Origin: Firmicutes bacterium UBA1440 | GTDB taxonomy: Bacteria > Bacillota > Clostridia > Peptostreptococcales > Anaerovoracaceae | Direction of reading: 5' to 3' | Length of the DNA stretch: 17,911 bases | Assembly: GCA_002329565.1 (NCBI GenBank) | Contig: DCTM01000001.1 | Span: 1 to 17,911, forward strand | Part shown: positions 1 to 8,461 of the stretch, piece after piece | How the letters are laid out: each line of letters opens with the position of its first letter | Position numbering within the stretch: position 1 is the first letter of the stretch | The notes under the pieces: generated by a model | Databases searched by the model: none | Told to the model about the DNA's origin: nothing | Seen by the model: only the letters and a program-made list of their open reading frames with translations | Translations under genes and position numbers: made by a program

Positions 1-980
1 TCCTTTTCGATATACTTCCTGTATTCATCGAGCGTCGTGGCTCCGATACAATGCAATTCTCCCCTTGCGAGTTTAGGTTTAAGCAGATTGCCGGCATCCA
101 TCGAGCCTTCCGTCCTGCCTGCACCTACTATGTTGTGGATCTCATCGATAAAGAGAATGATCCTACCGTCGGATTTTTCAATCTCGTTGAGCACGGATTT
201 CAATCTCTCTTCAAATTCTCCCCTGAACTTCGCTCCCGCGATCAGAGCACCCATGTCTAAGGCAAATATCGTCTTGTCTTTGAGGCCCTCCGGCACATCA
301 CCGTTTAAGATTCGCTGCGCCAATCCCTCGACGACGGCTGTCTTGCCTACGCCCGGCTCTCCTATCAGCACAGGATTGTTCTTTGTCCGTCTTGAAAGAA
401 TTTGGATAGTATGCCTGATTTCGCCGTCTCTGCCGATAACCGGATCAAGCTTGCCTTGCCTTGCCATCTCCACAAGGTCAGTACCGTATTTGTTGAGTGC
501 GTCGTAGTTATCCTCCGGATTTTGCGAAGTCACGCGCTGGTTCCCCCTGACCTTGCTCAGCGCTTCGAGAAATTTTTCCTTAGTAATACCGTGCCTGCTG
601 AGAATTGTCGAGGATGCTGTACCTCTTTCATCCAGCAATGCTAAATACATATGCTCTACCGATACATATTCGTCCTTAAATTGTTCGGCGTACTTCTCAG
701 CATTCAAAAGCAAACGATTCAAACGTCCGCTGGCATAAAGGTTGCTCGCGTCGCCGCCTACTTTTGGCAATTTCTCTATCTGCGCCTGCAGTTCTCCGAT
801 TATTTCGCCGGTATTTACATCCATCGCTTTCAAGAGCTTTGGAATCAGCCCATCGTTTTGCAACAAAAGTGCCATGTGCAGGTGCTCGCCATCCAGCTGC
901 TGATGCCCTTCCGAAATAGCGATATTCTGACATTCCACGATGGCCGATTGCGCGTTTTGTGTATATTTTTCTATGTTCAT
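1..980 (-). CDS. clpB: Chaperone ClpB, N-terminal part (cut by window edge)
   Basis: ClpB is the cytoplasmic Hsp100 disaggregase that works with DnaK to rescue aggregated proteins after stress. About 326 residues are visible, of a usual ~860. Residues 1-145 form the Clp N-domain repeat. Residues ~165-326 begin AAA module 1, with Walker A GEPGVGKT at 207-214 and Walker B ILFIDE ending at D279-E280. The stretch [12 protein letters not shown] near 291-302 and [15 protein letters not shown] at the window edge are typical of ClpB rather than ClpC. The start at 980 is ATG preceded by a good site (GAGGGG). The gene has its own promoter and a CIRCE operator upstream, so HrcA control is likely. The coiled-coil middle domain and second AAA module lie outside the window. 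Confidence 0.96.
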   Translation of the reverse strand, partial: MNIEKYTQNAQSAIVECQNIAISEGHQQLDGEHLHMALLLQNDGLIPKLLKAMDVNTGEIIGELQAQIEKLPKVGGDASNLYASGRLNRLLLNAEKYAEQFKDEYVSVEHMYLALLDERGTASSTILSRHGITKEKFLEALSKVRGNQRVTSQNPEDNYDALNKYGTDLVEMARQGKLDPVIGRDGEIRHTIQILSRRTKNNPVLIGEPGVGKTAVVEGLAQRILNGDVPEGLKDKTIFALDMGALIAGAKFRGEFEERLKSVLNEIEKSDGRIILFIDEIHNIVGAGRTEGSMDAGNLLKPKLARGELHCIGATTLDEYRKYIEK

Positions 981-1029
981 ACAGTAATCACCCCTCTTCT
1001 TTGCAATTCCATAGTCCGTTCATACAAAC

Positions 1030-1058
1030 ATAATATACCTTTTATAAGCAAATGTAAA
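1030..1058 (-). promoter_or_regulatory. Predicted vegetative promoter of clpB
   Basis: On the minus strand TTTACA (1053-1058) and TATTAT (1030-1035) are separated by exactly 17 bases. Each hexamer has one mismatch to the SigA consensus. The transcript would start near 1023, about 43 bases before the clpB start codon. The assignment is by sequence match only. Confidence 0.6.
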
Positions 1059-1066
1059 CACTTTTT

Positions 1067-1093
1067 TTGTCACTCATCTCCATAGAGTGCTAA
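1067..1093 (-). promoter_or_regulatory. Imperfect CIRCE element (HrcA operator)
   Basis: Read on the minus strand this is TTAGCACTC, nine bases, then GAGTGACAA. The known CIRCE consensus is TTAGCACTC-N9-GAGTGCTAA. The first arm is perfect and the second matches 7 of 9, with the canonical 9-base spacer. It lies 8 bases upstream of the -35 hexamer of clpB, not over the transcription start where CIRCE usually sits. The M50 gene's terminator lies between the element and that gene, so clpB is the only plausible target. Confidence 0.75.
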
Positions 1094-1139
1094 CAATTTT
1101 CATTTGATATATCGCTCTTACGAACGATGGCCAACACGC

Positions 1140-1179
1140 AAAAAGAATTCCGTTAATAAAAAGGATTGACGGAATTCTT
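1140..1179 (-). terminator. Rho-independent terminator of the M50 protease gene
   Basis: AAGAATTCCGT (1143-1153) and ACGGAATTCTT (1169-1179) are perfect 11-base inverted arms. The stem extends by three more pairs, including one G-U, around a 9-base loop. On the minus strand the stem runs into a short T run (1140-1144). It lies 33 bases after the protease stop codon and before the clpB control region. Confidence 0.75.
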
Positions 1180-1212
1180 ACAAAATTTTCAAATATTCAT
1201 AACGTCTTTTGC

Positions 1213-1941
1213 TTAGAAAAGTATAAGGGTCCAAATATTCTCTATCAGCGACAAAATCACATTTATGCCTCCGGACAGAAATACTCCGGTAATGCCAAAT
1301 ATGATCAAAGCCAAGAGGATAATCAGTCCATTATTGTACAGCGTGTAGTACCAGTTGTACCTGCGCAGGTCAAACAACTCCGTGATTATGCTGAATCCGT
1401 CCAGCGGCGGCACCGGCAGTAGATTGAAGACCATAAGGATGACGTTGATTCGCACGATCCACAGGACAACATAAGTGACGATATCGATGACACTCGACGA
1501 GAGCGAAGGATAACCTCCCTTTGAAATCAGGAAAATATAGATGCCGCAGGTAAGAAGCGCGACAAAGAAATTCATCGTCACACCGGCCAACGATACAAGA
1601 ATTTCGTCACGCCTTGGGTTCTTAAAATTAGAGGGATTTATCTGCACCGGTCTGCCCCAACCAAAACCGACGAGCATTAAAGAGAAGAAACCGAGCGGGT
1701 CAATGTGCGCTGCCGGGTTGATCGTCACTCTGCCTTGGTTTTTGCTCGTAGGATCTCCAAGCTTATAAGCTACGGCTGCATGGGCGAATTCATGCAGGGA
1801 AAGCCCAATCGCCAAGCCGGGGAGCATCAAGAGCATGCTGATGAACCACTCTCCGGGGTTGCTGAACCGACCGCCTGAAATTGAGTTCGCGAATAACAGG
1901 GCGATGATGATTAGGGTAAACGGGTTCATAAATCTTTTCAT
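1213..1941 (-). CDS. Site-2 protease family membrane metalloprotease (M50)
   Basis: This is a 242-residue intramembrane zinc protease of the M50 family, in the short Firmicute branch without a PDZ domain. The zinc site HEFAH is at residues 50-54, inside GLSLHEFAHA. The third ligand is in NLLPVPPLDG at 173-182 (Asp181). Hydrophobic stretches near 8-20, 33-48, 84-98, 112-140, 152-176 and 205-225 fit about six membrane segments. I chose the ATG at 1941, which gives MKRFMNP and has an AAAGG site. A longer reading from 2103 would run into the divergent LysM gene, and its extra 54 residues look random. The substrate is unknown; relatives cleave membrane-bound regulators. A terminator follows the gene. 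Confidence 0.88.
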   Translation of the reverse strand: MKRFMNPFTLIIIALLFANSISGGRFSNPGEWFISMLLMLPGLAIGLSLHEFAHAAVAYKLGDPTSKNQGRVTINPAAHIDPLGFFSLMLVGFGWGRPVQINPSNFKNPRRDEILVSLAGVTMNFFVALLTCGIYIFLISKGGYPSLSSSVIDIVTYVVLWIVRINVILMVFNLLPVPPLDGFSIITELFDLRRYNWYYTLYNNGLIILLALIIFGITGVFLSGGINVILSLIENIWTLILF

Positions 1942-2031
1942 AGAATCAAAAGCCTTTCTTTTTGAATATGGATTTATTTTATCACACTTTTCCGTCGAGC
2001 GAAATAATATGATGAGAGAGGTGATAAATAT

Positions 2032-2385
2032 ATGGCACAAAATCTTGTATGCGTAGACGTGTACACTGTACGTCCAAATGACACGCTTTACACTATAGCG
2101 CAAAAATACGACATATCGGTATCGTTGCTTATGCGCGTAAATCGTATTTGCAATCCTTACAATCTCCGCATCGGCAGAAAGCTATGCATCCCCGGGGACG
2201 CATCAAAGCTTGAACAGCCTCCGGAGCCCGAATGCACCGGAACAATTTACACAGTTGTTGCCGGCGATACACTCTACATGATAGCAAAACGACATAAGGT
2301 CAGCTTAAACTCGATCATACAAGCAAATCCAAGCCTTGACCCGTACGACCTGAGAATCGGTATGAAAATTTGTATACCGGTCTAA
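2032..2385 (+). CDS. Small protein with two LysM domains
   Basis: This 117-residue protein is almost wholly two LysM repeats, at about residues 9-54 and 71-116. LysM domains bind N-acetylglucosamine in peptidoglycan or related glycans. The repeats are close copies: NPYNLRIGRKLCIP and DPYDLRIGMKICIP end repeats 1 and 2. A short Pro/Glu-rich linker joins them. There is no signal peptide or membrane segment, so it is either intracellular or delivered without Sec. In spore formers such proteins are often coat or cortex-associated (SafA-like), which is an inference here. Five cysteines are present, two of them in the repeated CIP ends. The start has a strong AGAGGTGAT site. It is divergent from the M50 gene with 90 bases between. 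Confidence 0.85.
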   Translation: MAQNLVCVDVYTVRPNDTLYTIAQKYDISVSLLMRVNRICNPYNLRIGRKLCIPGDASKLEQPPEPECTGTIYTVVAGDTLYMIAKRHKVSLNSIIQANPSLDPYDLRIGMKICIPV

Positions 2386-2425
2386 AAAACCAAGCCGCGG
2401 ATACGCACTCCGCGGCATGTTTTTT
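2384..2425. terminator. Bidirectional terminator between the LysM gene and glyA
   Basis: GCCGCGG (2394-2400) and CCGCGGC (2410-2416) form a perfect 7-base G+C-rich stem with a 9-base loop. It is flanked by six A's on the left (2384-2389) and six T's on the right (2420-2425), so it can stop transcripts from both converging genes. Confidence 0.88.
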
Positions 2426-2435
2426 AACTGCATGT

Positions 2436-3677
2436 TTATTTATACAACGGATACTTTTTGCATAATTCTTTGACAATTGCGGCCGCCTTTTCTTGCGCGA
2501 TCTCTTCGTGCGGATTATCGAGTACCAGTGCGATTGCTTCGGCCACTTTGACCATGTCATCTTCCTTGAATCCTCTCGTCGTCAATGCCGGCGTGCCGAT
2601 TCTGACACCGGATGTAATAAACGGACTCAGCTTTTCACCCGGTACGGTGTTCTTATTGAGAGTAATGCCTGCTTTGTCGAGCAGGATTTCCGCATCTTTC
2701 CCGGTTACGTTTTTGTTTTCCAGATTGACAAGCATCAGGTGATTATCCGTGCCGCCCGAAACAAGTCTGAAGTCTCTCTTCATCAGTTCATCCGCAAGAA
2801 CCTTGGCATTCTTAATGACCTGCCCCATGCATTCCTTGAATTCAGGCTGCATAGCATTGTGGAAGCAAACCGCCTTTCCTGCGATGACGTGTTCGAGCGG
2901 TCCGCCCTGGATTCCGGGGAATATGGCCTTATTGATGGCCGCACCGTACTGCTCCTTCGCGAGAATCAGACCGCCTCTCGGTCCCGCCAACGTCTTATGC
3001 GTTGTGGAAGTAACAATGTCCGCATATTCCATCGGGTTAGGATGATAGCCTGCTGCGACGAGCCCCGCAAAGTGTGCCATATCCACCATAAGAAGCGCTC
3101 CGACTTCATCGGCGACCTCTTTGAATTTCTTTGCATCAATGATGCGCGGGTAAGCGCTGCCTCCGGCTACGATTAGCTTCGGTCTGTGTTTTTTGGCAAT
3201 TTCCAGTACGTTTTCAAAGCTGATGGTCTCTGTCTCCGGATCAAGTGTATAAGATGCAAAGTTGAAATATTTTCCGGAAAGATTGACCGGGCTGCCGTGT
3301 GTCAGATGCCCGCCGTTTGAAAGATCCATGCCGAGCACGTTGTCACCCGGCTGAAGCATTGCGAAATAGACGGCGATATTGGCGCTGGAACCCGAGTGCG
3401 GCTGTACGTTGGCGAATTCCGCACCGAACAGTTTCTTTGCGCGTTCAATAGCCAATGTTTCCACCTGATCGATATGTTCACAGCCGCCGTAATAACGCTT
3501 GCCGGAATATCCTTCCGCATACTTGTTGGTCAGTACGCTGCCCACAGCCTCCATTACTGCCCTGCTCGTATAGTTCTCAGAGGCAATCAGTTCCAATTTT
3601 TCTTCTTGCCTTGCTGCTTCAAGCTTAATGATCTCTGAAATTTCGGGATCTTCTTTGTCAAGATAATTGTAGTACAT
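2436..3677 (-). CDS. glyA: Serine hydroxymethyltransferase
   Basis: GlyA is the PLP-dependent cytoplasmic enzyme that interconverts serine plus tetrahydrofolate with glycine plus 5,10-methylene-tetrahydrofolate, the main source of one-carbon units. The protein is 413 residues, the usual bacterial size. The PLP lysine is K228 in [23 protein letters not shown] (198-206) carries the cofactor Asp199 and His202. IASENYTS (31-38) and [15 protein letters not shown] (51-65) are family signatures. The ATG at 3677 has an AGAGGAG site; reading further upstream runs into the 3' end of the cls gene in another frame and is not protein-like. Only 46 bases separate it from cls, with no terminator between, so cotranscription is possible. 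Confidence 0.98.
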   Translation of the reverse strand: MYYNYLDKEDPEISEIIKLEAARQEEKLELIASENYTSRAVMEAVGSVLTNKYAEGYSGKRYYGGCEHIDQVETLAIERAKKLFGAEFANVQPHSGSSANIAVYFAMLQPGDNVLGMDLSNGGHLTHGSPVNLSGKYFNFASYTLDPETETISFENVLEIAKKHRPKLIVAGGSAYPRIIDAKKFKEVADEVGALLMVDMAHFAGLVAAGYHPNPMEYADIVTSTTHKTLAGPRGGLILAKEQYGAAINKAIFPGIQGGPLEHVIAGKAVCFHNAMQPEFKECMGQVIKNAKVLADELMKRDFRLVSGGTDNHLMLVNLENKNVTGKDAEILLDKAGITLNKNTVPGEKLSPFITSGVRIGTPALTTRGFKEDDMVKVAEAIALVLDNPHEEIAQEKAAAIVKELCKKYPLYK

Positions 3678-3723
3678 TTCAACTCCTCTTTCCTTTTTTA
3701 TAATATATTGCACACGATTGCAA

Positions 3724-5193
3724 CTACAGAAGCTCCGTGAGCAATCGCGAAATGCTCTCCTTACATTTGATGATGAGGCCCCGGTGCTCATACAGTTTCG
3801 GTGTAAGTTCATAACAGTACTTCATGTCGTCTTCGAAGATATTTTCCATCTTGCGGGTAACGCTTGAATCATAGATAAAAGCGTTAGCTTCGAAGTTCAA
3901 CTTGAAGCTCCTTATATCGAAGTTGGCCGAGCCAACCGTTGCAATTTGATCGTCAACCGTCATAGTCTTTGCATGCAAAAACCCATTGTTGTAAATAAAT
4001 ATCCTACAACCCGAATACATCAAATCTGCGACATAGGCATAGGTTGCCCAATATACAAACATATGATCCGGCATGCAAGGAATCATAATGCGAACGTCAA
4101 CTCCCGACTGAGCCGCCATCTTAAGCGACTCCGAAATGCTCTTGTCAGGCACGAAATACGGCGTTTGAATATAGACGTTTTTCATCGCGGAGGTAATCAT
4201 TTTCATATAACCGCGTTTCACCTGTTCTTTGAGTGCGTCCGGACCGCTGCTGACAATCTGAACACCGGAGGATCCGGTTTTCGGCTTACGTTCACGGTAA
4301 TATTGATCCTTTGGAAACGGCATATCCTCTTTGGAAGCACTGCGCCAATCCAAGATAAAGCGTGTGTTGATGTCTCTGACCGAACCGCCCATTATGCGTA
4401 TATGCGTATCTCTCCAATAGCCGAACTTCTTTTTCTTTCCCAGATATTCGCGAGCAATGTTGAAGCCCCCGATATAGCCGATTTGGCCGTCGATGACCGC
4501 CAGTTTTCTGTGGTTTCTGTAGTTCAATTTTAAATTTACAACACGCAATTTGGCATTGAAGAAAAAGGCATGTTTGCCACCTGCCTCTTTGAATTTTCTC
4601 AGGTTGCGTTCCCAAATTTCACGACTGCCGACCGCATCCATCAAAAACCTTACCTCTACACCTTGCTTGGCCTTCTCAGTCAGGAGGCGAATCAATTCTC
4701 TGCCGGCCTCATCGTTTTTGACTATAAAAAATTGAATATTAATCGATTCTTTGGCATCTTTGATGTCCTGCAACAGCGTCCGAAACATCTCCGTTCCGTC
4801 TGTAAGAACCGTTATATCGTTATCATGCGTGTAATAGGCCCTCCCGTATGTCTGACAGAGCTTGATCATATCGCGCCAAGTATATGTCTCGGGCTTAAAA
4901 TAGGGATATTTGCCGGTTTTCATTTCATCAACTTGGAGCTGTAACGTTTTGTCAAGCATCATCTCTTCATCCAACGTCATCTTGAAGATTTTCTGTTTGG
5001 AAATGTTCTGCGAAAAGAACAGGTAGAAGAGAAGACCTACAACGGGAAGGAGGAACAGAATGCTTATCCAGACGAGTGTTGCCGCAGGTTCCTTTCTCTC
5101 GAGAAAGACTATAGCGAAGGCGATGAAAAAGTTTATTACATAAATCACAGTCGCCCAATGGGTTGAAATATATTGAAAGAGTTCATTCGGCAT
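3724..5193 (-). CDS. cls: Cardiolipin synthase (phospholipase D family)
   Basis: Cls condenses two phosphatidylglycerols into cardiolipin and glycerol at the membrane. The protein has 489 residues. Two N-terminal membrane segments (about 14-31 and 38-60) are followed by two PLD domains. HKD motif 1 is H228-x-K230-x4-D235, followed by GYIGGFN. HKD motif 2 is H407-x-K409-x4-D414, followed by GSANFD. All catalytic residues are present. The ATG at 5193 has a GGGGGGAG site. A clear promoter lies just upstream (5216-5244), so it can be expressed apart from the antiporter gene before it. Cardiolipin matters for spore and septal membranes, but no special role is shown here. Confidence 0.95.
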   Translation of the reverse strand: MPNELFQYISTHWATVIYVINFFIAFAIVFLERKEPAATLVWISILFLLPVVGLLFYLFFSQNISKQKIFKMTLDEEMMLDKTLQLQVDEMKTGKYPYFKPETYTWRDMIKLCQTYGRAYYTHDNDITVLTDGTEMFRTLLQDIKDAKESINIQFFIVKNDEAGRELIRLLTEKAKQGVEVRFLMDAVGSREIWERNLRKFKEAGGKHAFFFNAKLRVVNLKLNYRNHRKLAVIDGQIGYIGGFNIAREYLGKKKKFGYWRDTHIRIMGGSVRDINTRFILDWRSASKEDMPFPKDQYYRERKPKTGSSGVQIVSSGPDALKEQVKRGYMKMITSAMKNVYIQTPYFVPDKSISESLKMAAQSGVDVRIMIPCMPDHMFVYWATYAYVADLMYSGCRIFIYNNGFLHAKTMTVDDQIATVGSANFDIRSFKLNFEANAFIYDSSVTRKMENIFEDDMKYCYELTPKLYEHRGLIIKCKESISRLLTELL

Positions 5194-5215
5194 GCATCTC
5201 CCCCCTTATCATGCA

Positions 5216-5244
5216 ATTTTAACATTTCATCCCCTATTCGTCAA
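5216..5244 (-). promoter_or_regulatory. Predicted vegetative promoter of cls
   Basis: Minus-strand TTGACG (5239-5244), 17 bases, TAAAAT (5216-5221). Each hexamer has one mismatch to consensus. It begins only 2 bases beyond the antiporter stop codon. No terminator was seen between the two genes, so read-through from upstream may add to this promoter. Confidence 0.6.
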
Positions 5245-5246
5245 TA

Positions 5247-6647
5247 TTATTCCGCGGCGTCGCAATCCGTGCGGCTTTTGCCCCGCATATTGGACATTAT
5301 AACCCCGAGCAGACAGAGAATCGTAAATACGGCAAATGTTTCCCGCAGTGTGTTTGAAAGCAGAGCGGGGCCTGCATCGGCTAAGGCCATTCTGCCCATA
5401 TTCATGCTCACTACGATAGTAACAATAACCATACTGATCGACTGACCGAGACTTCTCATAGTCGAGAGCATTGATGATGCCACACTGTACTGCGTTTTGT
5501 TGACGCAGGACATTACCGCATTTGTATTGGGAGAACTGAACAGTGCAAAGCCGATGCCCGACAGCACCAGCGTTGCCATGACATAGAACATATTGGTATT
5601 GACAGACAAAAAAGAAAACATGAACAGTGCAACCGCGCATAGTGCCATTCCGCGAGTCGCCAGTTTAAACGGTTGAATTTTATCCGAGAGATTACCGGCG
5701 TACGGAGAAACAAGAGCCTGCACGAATGGAGCTGCAATCAGCATCAGACCTGCCGTCTGCGAATCATACCCTTGCACAACCTGTAAATATATTGAGAGCA
5801 GGTAGCTTATAGCAAATGTCGCAGCGTAATTAGTCAACGCCATCAGGTTGGAAATTGTGTACTTCCTGCTGTTCATAAAGATTTTGACATCCACAAGCGG
5901 TGATTCCGTGCTTATTTCTCTGGCCAGGAACATCGCACCCAATATGATGCCTATCGGGAACAGAATTAAATTATAAGCATTTCGGGTGAATTCCGAAAGA
6001 CTGTATACAACAAAAATAATTGTCAAGCTGTAAAGCACAAGTCCTGCCATATCAAGATGCTCCTTGGCAAGGACGCTGTCGCGTTTCGGCAGCTTTGCCA
6101 ACGCGAGAATCAGTGAAACAATCGCAATCAATGCGGAGACTATAAAAATTGCCCTCCAACCGAAATGATTGTTGATGATGCCGCCCAACACAGGTCCCGC
6201 AGAAAGTCCGATATATGTAGCCGCTGTTGAATATCCCAGCACACGACCACGCTCACTCTCGCCAAACTCTGAAATCAGAATGGCTTGATTTGTCGCGAAT
6301 ATCATCGAAGCTCCGAAGGCCTGCATACCCCTTGCAATCATTATGAACTTCATGCTGTCTGAAAAAATGGCGGCTACGGCTCCTATTGTAAAGACAATCA
6401 ATCCGATTACAAGAACCTTTTTTCGGCATGTCAAATCGGCAATGCGGCCGAACGGTACCGCAAAGGCAGCAACAACGAGAGTATATATTGTTACAATCCA
6501 TCCGATCGATACTGCGCTTACGGAAAATTCAACGCTGATATCGGGAATTGAAAGCGTTATTGCACTCCCGGTAAATGTAGTCAATAAAGAAGTTATGACC
6601 GACACAAAGAGCGTGGCCTTTTGCGTAGTCATATAATTGTTATCCAT
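5247..6647 (-). CDS. MFS drug/proton antiporter, DHA2-type
   Basis: This is a 466-residue polytopic membrane exporter of the major facilitator superfamily. Motif A is GRIADLTCRKK at 67-77 in the loop after segment 2. The antiporter motif C is GLSAGPVLGG at 147-156. The length and the number of hydrophobic stretches (about 14) fit the EmrB/QacA (DHA2) branch, which exports lipophilic cations and drugs by proton exchange. The substrate cannot be read from the sequence. The ATG at 6647 is preceded by GGAGG, but 13 bases away; an in-frame ATT at 6653 would be at the ideal 7 bases (see separate entry). No adjacent regulator is present. No convincing promoter was found in the 65 bases between it and the upstream terminator. 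Confidence 0.9.
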   Translation of the reverse strand: MDNNYMTTQKATLFVSVITSLLTTFTGSAITLSIPDISVEFSVSAVSIGWIVTIYTLVVAAFAVPFGRIADLTCRKKVLVIGLIVFTIGAVAAIFSDSMKFIMIARGMQAFGASMIFATNQAILISEFGESERGRVLGYSTAATYIGLSAGPVLGGIINNHFGWRAIFIVSALIAIVSLILALAKLPKRDSVLAKEHLDMAGLVLYSLTIIFVVYSLSEFTRNAYNLILFPIGIILGAMFLAREISTESPLVDVKIFMNSRKYTISNLMALTNYAATFAISYLLSIYLQVVQGYDSQTAGLMLIAAPFVQALVSPYAGNLSDKIQPFKLATRGMALCAVALFMFSFLSVNTNMFYVMATLVLSGIGFALFSSPNTNAVMSCVNKTQYSVASSMLSTMRSLGQSISMVIVTIVVSMNMGRMALADAGPALLSNTLRETFAVFTILCLLGVIMSNMRGKSRTDCDAAE

Positions 6648-6650
6648 GTT

Positions 6651-6665
6651 AATGCGGTATCCTCC
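6651..6665 (-). promoter_or_regulatory. Oddly spaced ribosome binding site of the MFS gene
   Basis: Minus-strand GGAGG (6661-6665) is followed by seven bases, then an in-frame ATT (6651-6653), then AAC, then the ATG at 6647. The site fits the ATT much better than the ATG. Either the gene starts at a rare AUU codon or it tolerates a 13-base spacer. The choice changes the protein by two residues only. Confidence 0.4.
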
Positions 6666-6712
6666 GTAAATTGAAAAGGGAAATTTCAAATTAATTTCTG
6701 CTTTTTTTTAAT

Positions 6713-6741
6713 AAAAAAGCCGTGGCAGTTGTCGCCACAAC
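6713..6741 (-). terminator. Terminator of the trpXYZ operon
   Basis: On the minus strand GTTGTGGC (6734-6741) pairs with GCCACGGC (6719-6726) around a 7-base loop. This gives 8 pairs, two of them G-U, and runs directly into six T's (6713-6718). It begins 35 bases after the ATPase stop codon. Confidence 0.8.
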
Positions 6742-6775
6742 TTATTTATATTATTGTATACCACAAAATTGTAAA

Positions 6776-7549
6776 TCACAACAGCATTCTGTCATTTTCA
6801 ATCGCAAATTTTTCTACCAATTTTTCCACCGTCATCATCCGGCGCTCTTCACCCGTGATATCCATTACTATTCTTCCGTCCTGCATCAACACGGTTCGAT
6901 TGCCGTGTTCAAGTGCAGCCTTCATATTGTGCGTTATCATCAGTGTGCAGAGTTTGTCCGAGTCGGCAAAGCGATCCGTCATTTCCAGCACCTTAGTCGC
7001 CGCACCCGGATCCAGTGCTGCCGTGTGCTCATCCAGCAACAGCAATTTCGGTTCCGTGATGACCGCCATAAAGAGCGTCAACGCCTGTCGCTGTCCACCC
7101 GAGAGCAGCTGTGCCTTTTCCTTCATCCTGTCTTCGAGGCCCATACCGAGCATTGAAAGCTTCTCCCGGAAAAGTTCTCGTTCTGCATTGCTGATGCCTC
7201 GTTGCAGTCCGTGTCCTCTGTTTTTTGAGAAAGCAATCGCCAAATTTTCCTCTATCGTCATTCCGAAGGCTGTGCCTTTCATCGGATCCTGAAACACTCG
7301 TCCGATCTTGGCAGCTCTCTTGTGCTCAGGTTGCTTTGTGATGTCCTTGCCGTCGAGGATAATCCTGCCCGTATCTGGTTTGTAAACCCCCGCAATGCAA
7401 TTCATCAAAGATGATTTCCCGGCCCCGTTGCTGCCGATGACCGTTACGAAATCTCCCGGTTTCAGATGAAGGCTCAGATTATCAATGGCCTTTTTTTCAT
7501 TTACGGTGCCCGCGCCGAATGTCTTGCTGATATTCTCTATTCTAAGCAT
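6776..7549 (-). CDS. trpZ: Tryptophan ABC importer, ATP-binding subunit
   Basis: This 257-residue cytoplasmic ATPase drives the importer made with the two upstream genes. Visible motifs are Walker A GSNGAGKSS (39-47), Q-loop Q87, signature LSGGQRQAL (149-157), Walker B LLLLDE ending at D173-E174, and switch H207 in ITHNM. It belongs to the family that accompanies ABC_sub_bind-type lipoproteins (BexA/COG1101-like). The ATG at 7549 has a perfect GGAGG and overlaps the permease stop by eight bases, so the two are translationally coupled. The tryptophan assignment comes from the T-box specifier in the leader, not from this protein alone. A terminator follows. Confidence 0.88.
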   Translation of the reverse strand: MLRIENISKTFGAGTVNEKKAIDNLSLHLKPGDFVTVIGSNGAGKSSLMNCIAGVYKPDTGRIILDGKDITKQPEHKRAAKIGRVFQDPMKGTAFGMTIEENLAIAFSKNRGHGLQRGISNAERELFREKLSMLGMGLEDRMKEKAQLLSGGQRQALTLFMAVITEPKLLLLDEHTAALDPGAATKVLEMTDRFADSDKLCTLMITHNMKAALEHGNRTVLMQDGRIVMDITGEERRMMTVEKLVEKFAIENDRMLL

Positions 7550-8450
7550 CTGCCTTCCTCCTTTTCTTGATCAATGTACTGAGGGAGACGCTCTCGTTGA
7601 GTATACCAAATGCCAAGGCAACCGTCACGATACCTGCCGAGACGAGCTTGAGATCGCCCGCCGGCATCCCCATGTTGAGTGCCAACGCAATCGCAAAACG
7701 ATAAAGGATTGCGCCCAACGAAACAGCAACAAGGCGCCTTGCCAAGGAGGTGATACCAAAAAGTGCTTCACCAAGGATTACGGAAGCCAGTCCGATTACT
7801 ACCATGCCCGTACCCATAGTTACATCCGAGAAGCCCTGATATTGCGCAAGCATTCCGCCTGCAAGTCCGACAAAGCCATTGGCGAGTGCAAGGCCGATCA
7901 GCTTCATGGCATCGCTGTTAATGCCTGCAGATTTGACCATATCTTCGTTGTCACCCGTCGCTCTGAGTGCAAAGCCCAAACGAGTATTCAAGAAAAAATA
8001 AAACAAAGCTATCAGTAATATCAGAATAATTCCGTTGAGAATCAGGTAAAGATACTGTCCCGGCAACAGGTCCGCCATCGCGGTGTAAATCGTATTGTTG
8101 TCCATCAGCGAGACATTCGGGCGTCCGCCCATGACCCTCAGATTGATTGAATACAGACCGAGCATTACAAGAATTCCGGCCAGCAAAGGCTGTATTTTTA
8201 ATTTTATATTCAAAATCGCCGTAATTGCTCCGGCAGCACACCCGACGACAAACGAGGCTGCAAGAGCCACGACGGGATGTCCGCCTGCGATGCAGATCAT
8301 CGCGGAGGCGGCAGCGCCGGTTACGACGCTGCCGTCCACTGTCAGGTCCGGTGTATTTAATGTTCTGAAAGAGAGGAATACTCCCAGAGCCAGAACCGCA
8401 TAGATCATACCCGATTCAAATGCTCCGAAAATTGCCGTCATACTCATCAT
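7542..8450 (-). CDS. trpY: Tryptophan ABC importer, permease subunit
   Basis: This is a 302-residue integral membrane protein with about eight hydrophobic segments. It resembles COG4120 permeases of the branched-chain/sugar-type ABC superfamily: an early FRTLNTPDLTVDGSV motif near residue 28 and the EALFG element near 228, a likely contact with the ATPase. The start is one of two adjacent ATG codons (8450 or 8447) after an AGGAG that overlaps the lipoprotein stop. Eleven bases separate it from the gene before. Together with the lipoprotein and ATPase it forms a complete three-gene importer under one T-box leader. Confidence 0.88.
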   Translation of the reverse strand: MMSMTAIFGAFESGMIYAVLALGVFLSFRTLNTPDLTVDGSVVTGAAASAMICIAGGHPVVALAASFVVGCAAGAITAILNIKLKIQPLLAGILVMLGLYSINLRVMGGRPNVSLMDNNTIYTAMADLLPGQYLYLILNGIILILLIALFYFFLNTRLGFALRATGDNEDMVKSAGINSDAMKLIGLALANGFVGLAGGMLAQYQGFSDVTMGTGMVVIGLASVILGEALFGITSLARRLVAVSLGAILYRFAIALALNMGMPAGDLKLVSAGIVTVALAFGILNESVSLSTLIKKRRKADA

Positions 8451-8461
8451 GTCTTTTGCTC

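Noticed and set aside
1..980. ClpC instead of ClpB
   Set aside because: The first AAA module sequence ([26 protein letters not shown]) and CIRCE promoter fit ClpB. No neighbouring mcsA/mcsB/ctsR genes typical of clpC are visible.
1942..2103. Longer N-terminus of the M50 protease
   Set aside because: It would overlap the divergent LysM gene and has no family-like sequence. The ATG at 1941 is preceded by a binding site.
2493..3176. 227-residue plus-strand open frame inside glyA
   Set aside because: It is antisense to a well-conserved enzyme, has low-complexity composition, and no ribosome binding site. It is a shadow frame.
3678..3812. Longer N-terminus of GlyA
   Set aside because: It overlaps the cls 3' end in another frame. 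The known GlyA start and a strong AGAGGAG support 3677.
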